A DNA stretch of 64,000 nt from NCBI RefSeq assembly GCF_000426865.1, contig NZ_AUGE01000020.1, forward strand, positions 1-64,000, in the 5' to 3' direction. Shown here piece by piece: positions 41,072 through 50,404 of the stretch. The notes under the pieces are model-generated. The model saw nothing but the letters and a program-made list of their open reading frames with translations. It searched no databases and had not been told where the DNA came from. Source of the DNA: Citrifermentans bremense R1. Lineage in GTDB: Bacteria > Desulfobacterota > Desulfuromonadia > Geobacterales > Geobacteraceae. Both the position numbers and the translations under genes were made by a program. Position 1 is the stretch's first letter; the number at the start of each line of letters is the position of its first letter.

Positions 41072-42808
41072 ATGGCCAACCGGTCGACACCGCTGGATAA
41101 AAATACAGGGAGAGCCGCTCCGAACCTTTGGGACCTCGCCGCCTTTCTCCTGGTCATGGGGCTCGTCACGCTCTTTGCCTGGGGGAGCCGCGAGATGGCG
41201 CTCCCCTATACGCCGGGGGAGAGGATCCCCCTTTCGCTCGACCCGGTTAACCTCCCCGAGTACGCGCTGCGCACCGTCTTGCGCATGGCGGCGGCGCTGG
41301 CGCTTTCGCTCCTTTTCACCTTCAGCTACGGAACGCTCGCGGCGAAGAGCCGCCGCGCCGAGCGGATACTCGTCCCGCTTTTGAACATACTCCAGTCGGT
41401 ACCCATCCTCGGTTTTCTCTCGGTCACCGTGACCGGCTTCATCGCCATGTTCCCGGGAAAGCTTCTCGGGGTAGAGTGCGCCGCCATCTTCGCCATCTTC
41501 ACCTCCCAGGCCTGGAACATGGCCTTCAGCTTTTACCAGTCGCTGAAGACCATCCCCTCCGACCTGAGCGAGGCCTCGGTCCTCTTCGGGCTCTCCCCCT
41601 GGCAGCGCTTCTGGAAGCTGGATGCCCCCTTCGCCATGCCCCCCTTGATCTGGAACATGATGATGTCGGTCTCGGGGGGATGGTTTTTCGTGGTGGCGTC
41701 GGAGGCGATCACGGTGGGGAAAACCTCGGTCACCCTCCCCGGGATAGGGTCCTACGTGGCGCAGGCGATCCACTACCGCAGCCTCTCCGCCATCGGCTGG
41801 GCGCTCTTAACCATGCTGCTGGTGATCCTCGTCTACGACCAGCTGCTCTTTCGCCCCATGGTGGCCTGGGCCGACAAGTTCAAGTTCGAAACGACCGAAA
41901 GCGGCGAGGGGAGCGGTTCCTGGGTGCTGACCCTGTTCCAGCGCGCGAGGCTCCTGCGCGCCGCCGGACGTTTCCTGGTCAACCGGTGGATCCGGCTCAC
42001 CGACCTGCTCCCCAGGAGAAAGCAGCGCGCTAGCTTCCACGGCTCGACGCAGGCCGCGATCCCCAAGGCGCAGGAAATAGTCTGGAACGCGCTTCTAGCC
42101 ATTGGCGTCGCCGGGGGCGCGTGGCTCTTGGTCCAGTTCGTCGGGGGGGAGGTAGACGGCGCCGAGATCGGGAAGGTCTTCTACCTCGGCTTCCTGACCC
42201 TGGTTCGGGTCACGGTGCTTTTGATCATCGCCAGCCTGATCTGGGTACCCATCGGGGTGTATATCGGGCTCAACCCGAAATGGGCGACGAGAGTCCAGCC
42301 CCTGGCGCAGTTTCTGGCCGCGTTCCCCGCGAACCTCTTCTTCCCGGTGGCGGTCTTCTTCATGGTCCACTACCATCTCTCCCCGGAGATCTGGACCGCC
42401 CCGCTGATGATCCTGGGGACGCAGTGGTACATCCTTTTCAACGTGATCGGCGGCGCCTCGGCCATCCCGACAGACCTGCGCGAGGCGGCCCGCAACTTCG
42501 GCGTCTCCGGGTGGAAGCTTTGGAAAACGCTGCTTCTCCCCGGCATTTTCCCATCGCTTGTCACCGGGCTCGTCACCGCCGCCGGGGGGACCTGGAACGC
42601 CAGCATCGTCGCCGAGATCGTCACCTGGGGGAATACGACCCTCACCGCAACGGGCCTCGGGTCGTACATCGCCATCTGGACCGAAAAGGGGGATTACCCC
42701 CGCATCGCCTTGGGCATAGCAGTCATGAGCATCTACGTCTTGGTCTTGAACCGGTTTTTCTGGCAGCGGCTCTTTACCGTCAGCCAGACCCGCTACCGGC
42801 TCGGCTAG
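41072..42808 (+). CDS. Two-domain ABC permease (nitrate/sulfonate type)
   Basis: A 578-residue permease made of two tandem BPD-type domains, each with about five or six helices and an EAA-like loop: SDLSEASVLFGLSPWQRFWKL in the first half and TDLREAARNFGVSGWKLWKT in the second. A cytoplasmic Arg/Lys-rich linker joins them (LPRRKQRASF). Duplicated permeases of this type form the channel by themselves. The ATG follows GGAGGAAGCAGG. It lies 12 bases upstream of its ATPase gene, and no binding protein is adjacent. The substrate is unknown; the family transports nitrate, sulfonates, bicarbonate and similar anions. Confidence 0.9.
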   Translation: MANRSTPLDKNTGRAAPNLWDLAAFLLVMGLVTLFAWGSREMALPYTPGERIPLSLDPVNLPEYALRTVLRMAAALALSLLFTFSYGTLAAKSRRAERILVPLLNILQSVPILGFLSVTVTGFIAMFPGKLLGVECAAIFAIFTSQAWNMAFSFYQSLKTIPSDLSEASVLFGLSPWQRFWKLDAPFAMPPLIWNMMMSVSGGWFFVVASEAITVGKTSVTLPGIGSYVAQAIHYRSLSAIGWALLTMLLVILVYDQLLFRPMVAWADKFKFETTESGEGSGSWVLTLFQRARLLRAAGRFLVNRWIRLTDLLPRRKQRASFHGSTQAAIPKAQEIVWNALLAIGVAGGAWLLVQFVGGEVDGAEIGKVFYLGFLTLVRVTVLLIIASLIWVPIGVYIGLNPKWATRVQPLAQFLAAFPANLFFPVAVFFMVHYHLSPEIWTAPLMILGTQWYILFNVIGGASAIPTDLREAARNFGVSGWKLWKTLLLPGIFPSLVTGLVTAAGGTWNASIVAEIVTWGNTTLTATGLGSYIAIWTEKGDYPRIALGIAVMSIYVLVLNRFFWQRLFTVSQTRYRLG

Positions 42809-42820
42809 AGGAGAAGAAGC

Positions 42821-44134
42821 ATGGAAGAAACAGTCAACAAAGTTCCGCTGCTCAAGCTGAGCAACGTACGAAAGTCATACAAGAAGTCCGACTCGGGCGA
42901 GCACCTGGTGCTGGACGGGGTCAACATAGCCATCGAAGAGGGGGAGATCGTCGCGCTTTTAGGGCGCTCCGGTTCCGGAAAGTCGACGCTCTTGCGGATC
43001 ATCTCCGGCCTCGCGCAGCCCGGCAGCGGAGAGGCCCTTTACTGCGGCAAACCCATCACCGGCCCCACCCAAGGGCTCGCCATGGTGTTCCAGAGCTTCG
43101 CCCTTTTCCCTTGGCTCACCGTGCTGGAAAACGTGGAGCTTGGGCTCGACGCCATGGGAGTGCCGCAGGCCGAACGCAGAAGGCGCGCACTGGAGGCGAT
43201 CGACCTGATCGGCCTGGACGGCTTCGAATCCGCCTACCCGAAGGAACTCTCCGGCGGGATGCGGCAGCGGGTAGGTTTCGCCCGGGCGCTGGTCGTCGAG
43301 CCGACGCTTCTTTTGATGGACGAGCCTTTCTCGGCGCTCGACGTCCTCACCGCCGAGACGCTCCGCACCGACCTGATCGAGCTCTGGTTGGAGCGGCGCA
43401 TCCCGACGAAAGGGATCCTGCTGGTATCCCACAACATCGAGGAGGCGGTCCTGCTGGCGGACCGGATCATCATCCTCGGGAGCAACCCGGGCCGCGTCGT
43501 CTCCGAAATCAAGATTCCGCTCGCCCATCCCCGCGACCGCGACGCCCCTCTTTTCAGGCAATTGGTCGACACGGTGTACGGCCAGATGACCCAGCGCTCC
43601 CGCGCCGCCGGCAAGGTGGAGGCGGTCCCCATCTCTTACCTCCTCCCCGAGGCGCACGTGAACCAGCTCTCCGGCCTTTTGGAGGCCTTGGCCGCCGAAC
43701 CGTACAACGGCAAGGCCGACCTCCCCGAGCTTGCCGACCAGATGGGGTTCGGCGTGGACCAGCTCTTCCCGCTTCTGGAGGCGCTCGACATCCTCAACCT
43801 GGCCCGTATCGAAGGGGGTGACGCCGACCTCACCGCGTCCGGCAGGAGTTACGTCGACGCCGACATCCTGCGCCGCAAGGAGATCTTCGCCGAGCACCTG
43901 GTGCGGCACGTAGCACTCGCCGCCCACATCCGGCGCGTGCTCGACGACCGCCCCGGAAACCGCGCCAAGGAAGACCGTTTCCTGCGCGAACTGGAAGACT
44001 TCTTCAGCGAAGAGACCGCGGAGACGGTGCTGCAGGTAGCCATCGAGTGGGGACGCTATGCCGAGCTCTTCGCCTACGACGAGGGCTCGGGCATCCTCAG
44101 TCTGGAGAACCCCGCCAGCGGCGAACAGGGGTAA
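42821..44134 (+). CDS. ABC ATPase with C-terminal AAA-associated domain
   Basis: A 437-residue protein. The ATPase (residues 1-260) has Walker A LGRSGSGKST, signature LSGGMRQRVGFARAL, Walker B LLLMDEPFSALD and the switch His in LVSHNIEEAV. The C-terminal 165 residues form an AAA-associated domain as in PF09821 (LLEALAAEPYNGKADLPELA and ADILRRKEIFAEHLVRHVAL), probably regulatory. This ATPase family normally pairs with permeases like the one upstream. The ATG follows AGGAGAAGAAGC. Start and stop fit the transporter operon. Confidence 0.9.
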   Translation: MEETVNKVPLLKLSNVRKSYKKSDSGEHLVLDGVNIAIEEGEIVALLGRSGSGKSTLLRIISGLAQPGSGEALYCGKPITGPTQGLAMVFQSFALFPWLTVLENVELGLDAMGVPQAERRRRALEAIDLIGLDGFESAYPKELSGGMRQRVGFARALVVEPTLLLMDEPFSALDVLTAETLRTDLIELWLERRIPTKGILLVSHNIEEAVLLADRIIILGSNPGRVVSEIKIPLAHPRDRDAPLFRQLVDTVYGQMTQRSRAAGKVEAVPISYLLPEAHVNQLSGLLEALAAEPYNGKADLPELADQMGFGVDQLFPLLEALDILNLARIEGGDADLTASGRSYVDADILRRKEIFAEHLVRHVALAAHIRRVLDDRPGNRAKEDRFLRELEDFFSEETAETVLQVAIEWGRYAELFAYDEGSGILSLENPASGEQG

Positions 44135-44248
44135 GGGGGGAATTTTTCCCCTCTATTTCTCCGGCAATATACCGATAACTCTAGAAAGACAAGCGCGGGT
44201 TTCTCCGCGCAGTTCCGATTTAGCTAAGGCCGGCCGGGGAAATCGCGC

Positions 44249-47116
44249 ATGATCCAGAAGTTCGTCAAAAAGGGAGGCCTCGCCCTCCTCATCCTTGCCT
44301 TCACCTGCCTGTGCTCGTCCTTCTTCTATTTCTCCTACCAAAAGGCGAAACAATCGGCCATAAGCCGGCTGAACGACGAGCAGTTCATACATGCCAAACA
44401 GGCGGCCCGGGGGATCGAAGAATATTTCGTCACCTGGACCGGCATCCTCACCTCCCTTTCGAAGCTCGACTCCGTCGCTGCCATGAATCCCGCCGGCAAG
44501 CGCCAGATGAAGTTCTTATACGACGCCCACAAGGACCAGATAAGGTCGTTCACCCGGATGGACGAGAAGGGTATCATCCTCTTCACCGTACCCAATCTTG
44601 AGATGTCGGGAAGGAACATTGCGGGGCAAAAGCACGTACAGGAATTGATCGCAACTCAAAAGCCTGTGGTGAGCGACGTCTTCCGTACCATCCAGGGGTA
44701 TGACGCCATCGCCCTCCACGTGCCGGTCTTCGAAGGAAACCGGTTCCGGGGGAGCATCGCCATCATCGTCAACTTCCAGAGCCTGGCCCAGCGCTACCTC
44801 GAGGTAATCAGGATCGGCAAGTCCGGCTATGCCTTGGTGGTAAGCCGGGACGGCACCGAACTCTACTGCCCCGTTCCGGGCCACAGCGGCAAGAGCGTTT
44901 TCGACACCGCCAACCAGTCGCCGTCGGTACTCGCCATGGTAAAGGCGATGCTCAAAGGGGAATCGGGGACGGCGAGCTACGACTTCAACACGAAGGACGG
45001 CGCCTCCGTCAAACCTGTGAAGAAACATGCCGTCTACCTTCCCATCCACCTCGGCAACACCTTTTGGTCGATCGTCGTCGCGTCGTCGGAGCAGGAGATT
45101 CTCTCCTCCCTTGCCTCCTACCGCAACAGGCTGGCTCTGGTTTTCAGCGGCATCCTGTTCGGAGGGATCATCATCTGCATCCTGGTGCTCCGTGCCCTGC
45201 TGATAGTGAGGGAGGAAGACGTCCGCCAGCAAGCCGAGGCTGAGTTGCGTGCCAGCGAGCAGAGGTACCGCTACCTCTTCGAACAAAATCCCGCCCCGAT
45301 GCTCATCTACGAAAAGGGAACCCTGCAGCTGCTGGCGGTCAACGACGCCTTCGCCATCGGCTACGGCTACAGCAAGGAGGAGGCGCTGGCGCTCCGGCTC
45401 ACCGACCTTTATCCCGAGGAGGAGAAACAGAAGATCATCGAGGTTGCCGCCGGGCTCAGCGGCCACACCTATGTGGGGGAATGGCACCACCGCCGCAAGG
45501 ACGGCACCGTCTTCCCCATCTTCGTCACCTCCCACGACATGACCTACAGCGGGAAGACCGCCCGGATCGGCGTCGTCACCGACATCACGGACCGTAGGAT
45601 GATGGAGAAGGCAATCGAGGAGGAGTCCAACTTCAACCACCTCCTTTTCGAGCACTCGCCGGACGGCATCGTCATCATAGACCCGAAGACCACCCGTTTC
45701 CTCAACTTCAACACCGCCGTCTGCCGGCAGCTCGGGTACTCCCGCGAGGAGTTCGCACAACTAAGGGTCTTCGATGTGGAGGCCGTGGAGACACGGGAAG
45801 ACACCCGCCGCCGCATCGAAGGGATCGTGCGGGACGGACGGGGCGACTTCGAGACCATGCAAAGGACCCGCGAAGGAGAGTTGCGCAACGTCCAGGTGAC
45901 CGCGCAGATCCTTACCATCCAGGACCGGCCGGTCTACTACTGCATCTGGCGCGACATTACCGAGCATAAGAAGCTGGAGGAACAGCTAAGGCAATCGCAG
46001 AAGATGGAATCGGTGGGACGGCTAGCGGGCGGCGTCGCTCACGACTTCAACAACATGCTCGGCGTCATCATCGGGTCCGCCGACCTCTGCCAGCACCAGA
46101 TCTCGGCTGACAGCCCGCTGCAGAAGTATCTCGAGCACATCCTGAAAGCGGCGAAACGGTCGAGCGACATTACGCGCCAGTTGCTGGCTTTCTCCCGCAA
46201 AGAAGTGGTTTCTCCCAAGGCGGTGAACCTGAACAGCCTCATCATCGATTCCGAGAAGATGCTCTGCCGTTTGATCGGCGAGGACGTCAAGCTCACCTTC
46301 AAACCCTCCACCGGTCTTTGGACCGTTCTGATCGACCCGGCCCAGTTCGACCAGATACTCATGAACCTCTCCGCCAACTCCCGCGACGCCATGCCCAACG
46401 GCGGCACCCTGGACATAGCGACCGGCAACGTGCGCCTCGATGCCGGCTACTGCCGCCATCATTCGGACACCGTTCCCGGCGATTACGTCAAGATCACCGT
46501 CTCCGACACCGGGACGGGTATGGACCGCGAAACAAGGGAGCACGTCTTCGAGCCCTTCTTTACCACCAAAGGGGTCGGAGTAGGGACCGGTCTCGGTCTC
46601 GCAACGGTCTACGGCATCGTCACCCAGAACAACGGGTTCATCAACGTCTACAGCGAGCTTGACCAAGGCTCGGTCTTCAACATCTACCTGCCACGGCTTC
46701 TGGAAGATGGAGCGGCAGAGGATGAGGCCGAGGCTGCGCCCCCCCCTAAAGGAACAGGAACCATCCTCCTGGTCGAGGACGAGGAGATGCTGCTTTGGAC
46801 CACGACGAAGATCCTGGAGGAGATGGGCTATACCGTGCAGCAGGCGGAATCCCCGGCAAAGGCGATAGAGATCTGCGAAAACGGCAAACAGATAGACCTG
46901 GTGCTGACCGACGTGGTGATGCCCGGGATGAACGGCCGGGAGATGGTGGACAAGATAAGGAGCGCCAGGCCTGACATAAAGGTGCTGTTCATGTCCGGCT
47001 ACACGGCGGATATCGTGGCCCAGCGGGGAATCGTGGAAGAGGGGATGTTCTACATCTCCAAACCGCTGGACGCGAAACAGTTGCACGAGAAGATAGTCCA
47101 GACACTGGCGTCATAA
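44249..47116 (+). CDS. Hybrid sensor histidine kinase (Cache-PAS-PAS-kinase-receiver)
   Basis: A 955-residue hybrid kinase. Transmembrane helices at about 8-28 and 290-315 flank a periplasmic Cache-like sensor ([38 protein letters not shown]). Two PAS modules follow (about 335-450, 460-575), then HisKA with the phosphoacceptor His in [20 protein letters not shown], a HATPase domain with [20 protein letters not shown] and [13 protein letters not shown], and a C-terminal receiver with [13 protein letters not shown] and ISKPLD. The ATG follows GGGGAAATC. It is probably a single-gene unit; its partner is not encoded next to it. Confidence 0.93.
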   Translation: MIQKFVKKGGLALLILAFTCLCSSFFYFSYQKAKQSAISRLNDEQFIHAKQAARGIEEYFVTWTGILTSLSKLDSVAAMNPAGKRQMKFLYDAHKDQIRSFTRMDEKGIILFTVPNLEMSGRNIAGQKHVQELIATQKPVVSDVFRTIQGYDAIALHVPVFEGNRFRGSIAIIVNFQSLAQRYLEVIRIGKSGYALVVSRDGTELYCPVPGHSGKSVFDTANQSPSVLAMVKAMLKGESGTASYDFNTKDGASVKPVKKHAVYLPIHLGNTFWSIVVASSEQEILSSLASYRNRLALVFSGILFGGIIICILVLRALLIVREEDVRQQAEAELRASEQRYRYLFEQNPAPMLIYEKGTLQLLAVNDAFAIGYGYSKEEALALRLTDLYPEEEKQKIIEVAAGLSGHTYVGEWHHRRKDGTVFPIFVTSHDMTYSGKTARIGVVTDITDRRMMEKAIEEESNFNHLLFEHSPDGIVIIDPKTTRFLNFNTAVCRQLGYSREEFAQLRVFDVEAVETREDTRRRIEGIVRDGRGDFETMQRTREGELRNVQVTAQILTIQDRPVYYCIWRDITEHKKLEEQLRQSQKMESVGRLAGGVAHDFNNMLGVIIGSADLCQHQISADSPLQKYLEHILKAAKRSSDITRQLLAFSRKEVVSPKAVNLNSLIIDSEKMLCRLIGEDVKLTFKPSTGLWTVLIDPAQFDQILMNLSANSRDAMPNGGTLDIATGNVRLDAGYCRHHSDTVPGDYVKITVSDTGTGMDRETREHVFEPFFTTKGVGVGTGLGLATVYGIVTQNNGFINVYSELDQGSVFNIYLPRLLEDGAAEDEAEAAPPPKGTGTILLVEDEEMLLWTTTKILEEMGYTVQQAESPAKAIEICENGKQIDLVLTDVVMPGMNGREMVDKIRSARPDIKVLFMSGYTADIVAQRGIVEEGMFYISKPLDAKQLHEKIVQTLAS

Positions 47117-47211
47117 GATTGACTCATCGCCGATGCGATTTCAGTCATTCGTCCGCTCCCCTTGTACATTGCGCTTTTTGTGGAAAGCTTTTCCTGGTGG
47201 AGGAAAAGTCG

Positions 47212-47871
47212 ATGATACAGAGCGCGGCAAGTCACATCGAACAGTTGATAGTATTCGTGGTCCAGCTCTTCGTGATCGTCGATCCTCTCGCCGCCGTCCC
47301 TATCTTTCTCGCCATCACCGTCTCCCACACAAAGCAGGAACGCAGGTCCATAGCGCGACGCGGCTGCTCCATAGGCCTTCTGGCCATCGTCTTCTTTCTG
47401 GTAGTAGGCCCGTCCCTGCTGAGATACTTCGCCATCAACACTTCAGCTGTGCAGATAAGCGGAGGGTTGCTCCTTTTCGTCATCGCCTTGGAACTTCTTT
47501 ACGGCAACCCGACCGGCACCCAGACCAGCAGCAAGGAAGAGCGCCTGGCCGAGAAGAAGGAGGACGTCTCCGTCACCCCGCTGGCCATTCCCCTGCTCGC
47601 CGGCCCCGGTGCAATAGTCACCTGCCTCGTTTTTTCCAGCCAGGCGAGCGACGCCCTTTCCGTGCTGATCCTCATCGGCGGGGCGGTCATCGTTTTTTCA
47701 GCGGCCTACCTGCTGCTGCACTGGGCCGACGAACTGGCCCGCATCTTCGGTGAACTGGGGATGAAGGTAGCGGTAAGGATAATCGGGTTGATCCTCGCCT
47801 TCATCGCCGTACAGTACGTCATCAACGGCATCACCGCCCTCTGGCCCGCAGTCAAAGTCCCTTCCGCATAA
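47212..47871 (+). CDS. MarC-family membrane protein
   Basis: A 219-residue protein with six transmembrane helices and the MarC core motifs FVIVDPLAAVPIFLAIT, LELLYGNPTG and PLAIPLLAGPGAI. Despite early claims about multidrug resistance, the family function is unknown. The ATG at 47212 follows GGAGGAAAAGTCG; the open frame continues upstream to 47119. It starts 95 bases after the hybrid kinase gene. Confidence 0.9.
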   Translation: MIQSAASHIEQLIVFVVQLFVIVDPLAAVPIFLAITVSHTKQERRSIARRGCSIGLLAIVFFLVVGPSLLRYFAINTSAVQISGGLLLFVIALELLYGNPTGTQTSSKEERLAEKKEDVSVTPLAIPLLAGPGAIVTCLVFSSQASDALSVLILIGGAVIVFSAAYLLLHWADELARIFGELGMKVAVRIIGLILAFIAVQYVINGITALWPAVKVPSA

Positions 47872-48261
47872 GGGGGACAGGCTACTTTTTGAAATCAAAA
47901 AGCAGCCTGTCCCCTTTTTCTGAGTCCGTTCCATAATCTCTAGCAAGGTAGGTGCATAAAGGTCCCTTTCCCCGGAGGGGGAGGGACAGGGTGGGGGCAA
48001 CAGGCCGAGTCGCGCCTAATCCCGTTGCACTTTAATGCCGGCGACAGTATAAAAGAAGCCGATTTAGCAAGAATCTCCCGCCATCGGATGGGAGTTGCAC
48101 TCTTGCCCCTTTGAAAGGGGTTCTCCGCGAATTCCGGGAACCTGAAGTGTTTTTGTCCACGAAGCGCTGCACGAGTACTTGCGTCCCCCCCTTTGCGAAG
48201 GGGGGACAGGGGGGATTTAGCTCCGGTGAACCAGCTAAAGCCCCATACACAAGGGTGAAAT
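47872..48261. other. Intergenic region of terminator and micro-repeats
   Basis: The 390 bases hold a terminator (47873-47919), a PLPLGEG-type palindrome at 47959-48003, and two SPPLKKGG-type copies: CCCCTTTGAAAGGGG at 48106-48120 and CCCCCCCTTTGCGAAGGGGGGACAGGGGGGATTT at 48185-48219. No coding region is credible. Confidence 0.6.
47873..47919 (+). terminator. Strong intrinsic terminator after marC
   Basis: GGGGACAGGCT (47873-47883) pairs perfectly with AGCCTGTCCCC (47904-47914), with an inner stem CTTTTTG/CAAAAAG and a TTTTT tail. The same GGGGACAGGCTACTTTTT string is a known repeat in related genomes, from memory. Confidence 0.93.
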
Positions 48262-49380
48262 ATGAAGCATGAGCACGAAAAGGCGGGCAAAGAGAAAAGA
48301 AGGCTGGCGCAGAAGCTTTCTCTGGAGCTGCTGGGCCCCATAGTCGGCAAGATGCCGAAGTCGAGCATCGAGTCGCTGGAAAAGCTCTCCTACCTCCCGA
48401 AGGTCCAACGGCACATCCTCGACATCATCCAGGTCGCCGATCCCAGCATAGTACGCCACGACCTGAAGGCCGCCTTTCCCCCTTTCATCAGAACAGAGGC
48501 GGCATTCGGCAAACGCAACCTCTACCTCCTGAAAGACGCCGCAGTCTCGCCCGATTCCGGTATGGTCTGGATCGGGAACAGGATCCTGGAGGAGAGCGTG
48601 GGATCCTTGCGCCGCATCATGGACTGGGGAGACATGCTGCACGAACCGCTGCTTCCGGTCAGCGAACTGAAGTCGGATGAACCTGTCGTAGTCTGCCCTC
48701 CCGCCGCGGGGTACTACCATTGGCTCCTGGAGGTCCTGCCCAACCTTCTCTTCGCCCTATCCAAGTTCCCGCAGGTCAAGATCGTCCTTCCCGAGAACTC
48801 CCCTGCCTACGTCATGGACGGGTTGGCCATAATCCTCGGCCCCGAGGCCGCTGCCCGGTTCATCTTCTGCTCCACTCCGCTCAAGGTCCGTAACCTGGTG
48901 ATGCCGCAGTACCTTACCGCACCCGAATTCACCAGCCCCCAGGTCATCGACCTGCTTAAGTCGCAGGTGAAGCCGAAGGTCGTTGCCGGAGAGACCTCCG
49001 GCGCGCCCGCATCCGGAACCAAACTCTACATCTCGCGGCGCAAAAGCAGGAGGCGACGTCTGCTTGGCGAGGAGGAGCTTGAGAGGCAGCTCCAGGAAAA
49101 GGGCTTCAGCATCCTGCACTTGGAGGGTGTTTCTTTCCAGGAGCAGATCCGCATCTTCCACCAGGCCGAGACAGTAGTGTCGACCCACGGCGCCGGCCTG
49201 AGCAATCTCGTCTGGTCCGAGCCCCCGTGCAGGGTGATCGAGATATTCCCCCGAAACTACATCCTCGATTGCTTCGCCTGGCTCAGCTTCAGCCAAGGCT
49301 TCGACTATCGCCACGTCATCTGCAGCACCGGTCACAAGATAGACGACGAAGCCATGGCCGCCGTGCTGCGGCAGCTGTAA
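48262..49380 (+). CDS. GT61-family (DUF563) glycosyltransferase
   Basis: A 372-residue protein with the GT61/DUF563 landmarks CPPAAGYYHWLLEVLPNLLFAL, GTKLYISRRKSRRRRLLGEEE and the C-terminal STHGAGLSNLVWSEPPCRVIEIFP. Family members add xylose or GlcNAc in cell-wall and capsular glycans. There is no transmembrane segment or signal. No other polysaccharide genes are nearby, and repeats flank it on both sides, so it may have arrived alone. The ribosome-binding site GGGTGAAAT is weak. Confidence 0.85.
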   Translation: MKHEHEKAGKEKRRLAQKLSLELLGPIVGKMPKSSIESLEKLSYLPKVQRHILDIIQVADPSIVRHDLKAAFPPFIRTEAAFGKRNLYLLKDAAVSPDSGMVWIGNRILEESVGSLRRIMDWGDMLHEPLLPVSELKSDEPVVVCPPAAGYYHWLLEVLPNLLFALSKFPQVKIVLPENSPAYVMDGLAIILGPEAAARFIFCSTPLKVRNLVMPQYLTAPEFTSPQVIDLLKSQVKPKVVAGETSGAPASGTKLYISRRKSRRRRLLGEEELERQLQEKGFSILHLEGVSFQEQIRIFHQAETVVSTHGAGLSNLVWSEPPCRVIEIFPRNYILDCFAWLSFSQGFDYRHVICSTGHKIDDEAMAAVLRQL

Positions 49381-49432
49381 CCCCGCCTCAAGATCCCGCT
49401 GAAGCCGTGAAGCCATCTCACGCCCGCTCACT

Positions 49433-49514
49433 GCGCTCGCTCAAGACGCCAAGGCGCGAAGAACGTCAACAGGCTCTTGGAATTTCTTTGCGTCTTTGCG
49501 GCTTTGCGTGAGAA
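49433..49514. repeat. CTTTGCGTCTTTGCGGC-type micro-repeat
   Basis: The sequence GCGCTCGCTCAAGACGCCAAGGCGCG and the downstream CTTTGCGTCTTTGCGGCTTTGCGTGAG form an imperfect inverted pair after the GT61 stop. This is a widespread intergenic repeat type (from memory). Confidence 0.65.
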
Positions 49515-49604
49515 GAAGTTTTCACCCTGCTGCAACCCCTCCGACACATCCCCGTGACCTTTGGCTGCTACCCTTCGTCTTAACAAAACGAAAGGAGCCA
49601 AAAC

Positions 49605-50042
49605 ATGTGGAAAGCAGACGTTGTCGACCTTAACCTGACCCGATTCTACGAGATGTCCACCAGAGTAGTCCTCTCCTTCCTGATTCTGTCGATACTGCTG
49701 GCCATCGTTGCCGGCGTGGGATGCACCGTCTACGACCTTCGACTCATCTTCCAAACCGACTTTCACGCAGCCTTCAAAACCATCATGGTCGACATGCTCA
49801 CCGTCCTCGCCATCATCGAAGTTTTGAGGACCGCGTTGGCCTACTTCAGCGAAGGGCGAGTCAAGGTCACCTACATCATAGACACCGTGATTGTCACCGT
49901 ACTTACCGAAGTCATGGCCTTCTGGTACAAAAGCATCCGCTGGGAGGAAGTCGCCATGACCATCTCCCTGGTGATCTCCCTTTCCCTGGTAAGGGTCATG
50001 GCGGTCAGATACTCCCCGGCAGCTATCAGGAAAGAGCTTTGA
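49605..50042 (+). CDS. PsiE-family (phosphate-starvation-inducible) membrane protein
   Basis: A 145-residue protein with four transmembrane helices. The pattern matches the PsiE/DUF family: TRVVLSFLILSILLAIVAGV, a TDFHAAFKTIMVDMLTVLAI segment and EVLRTALAYFSEGRVKVTYI. PsiE is induced by phosphate starvation in E. coli; its function is not known. The ATG follows AAAGGAGCCAAAAC. No Pho box is evident upstream. Confidence 0.85.
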   Translation: MWKADVVDLNLTRFYEMSTRVVLSFLILSILLAIVAGVGCTVYDLRLIFQTDFHAAFKTIMVDMLTVLAIIEVLRTALAYFSEGRVKVTYIIDTVIVTVLTEVMAFWYKSIRWEEVAMTISLVISLSLVRVMAVRYSPAAIRKEL

Positions 50043-50404
50043 TCGACCGGCCCTCACTCTCATAGCACAATCAGTTTTCCTTTCTGTACCGCCCCCCTCC
50101 CCTCGCCTTATCTCTCATTCCATAGCTCATCTGTCACTCGGCTCTCACCGGGGTCTCCGCTCTGCATTTAAAAAAAATAATCACCCGCACATTGACTATC
50201 AAAAGCAGCATGTGTTACTTGAATACAACATTCATTTTCCGCAACACAATCATTGAAAACACACTGATTAATTTACACTTTCACCTGATATTCAAGTTGA
50301 TTTGAAACTGAAACACAAAATTCAGCCAACTCCAGAGCAGATGAGTAGCTTTGTCTTGCGGTCAGTTATCAAGTCAACATTTCATCAACAACAGGAGAGG
50401 AAAA
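50043..50404. other. AT-rich regulatory region upstream of the porin
   Basis: 362 bases unlike the rest of the window, with poly-A (50170-50178) and repeated short AT-rich motifs (TTGAATACAACATTC, AATCATTGAAAAC, TTGAAA). Several -35-like TTGACT/TTGAAA boxes occur, but no pair with an obvious -10 stands out, and no gene is credible. The low GC suggests a strongly regulated promoter or a recently acquired stretch. Confidence 0.5.
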
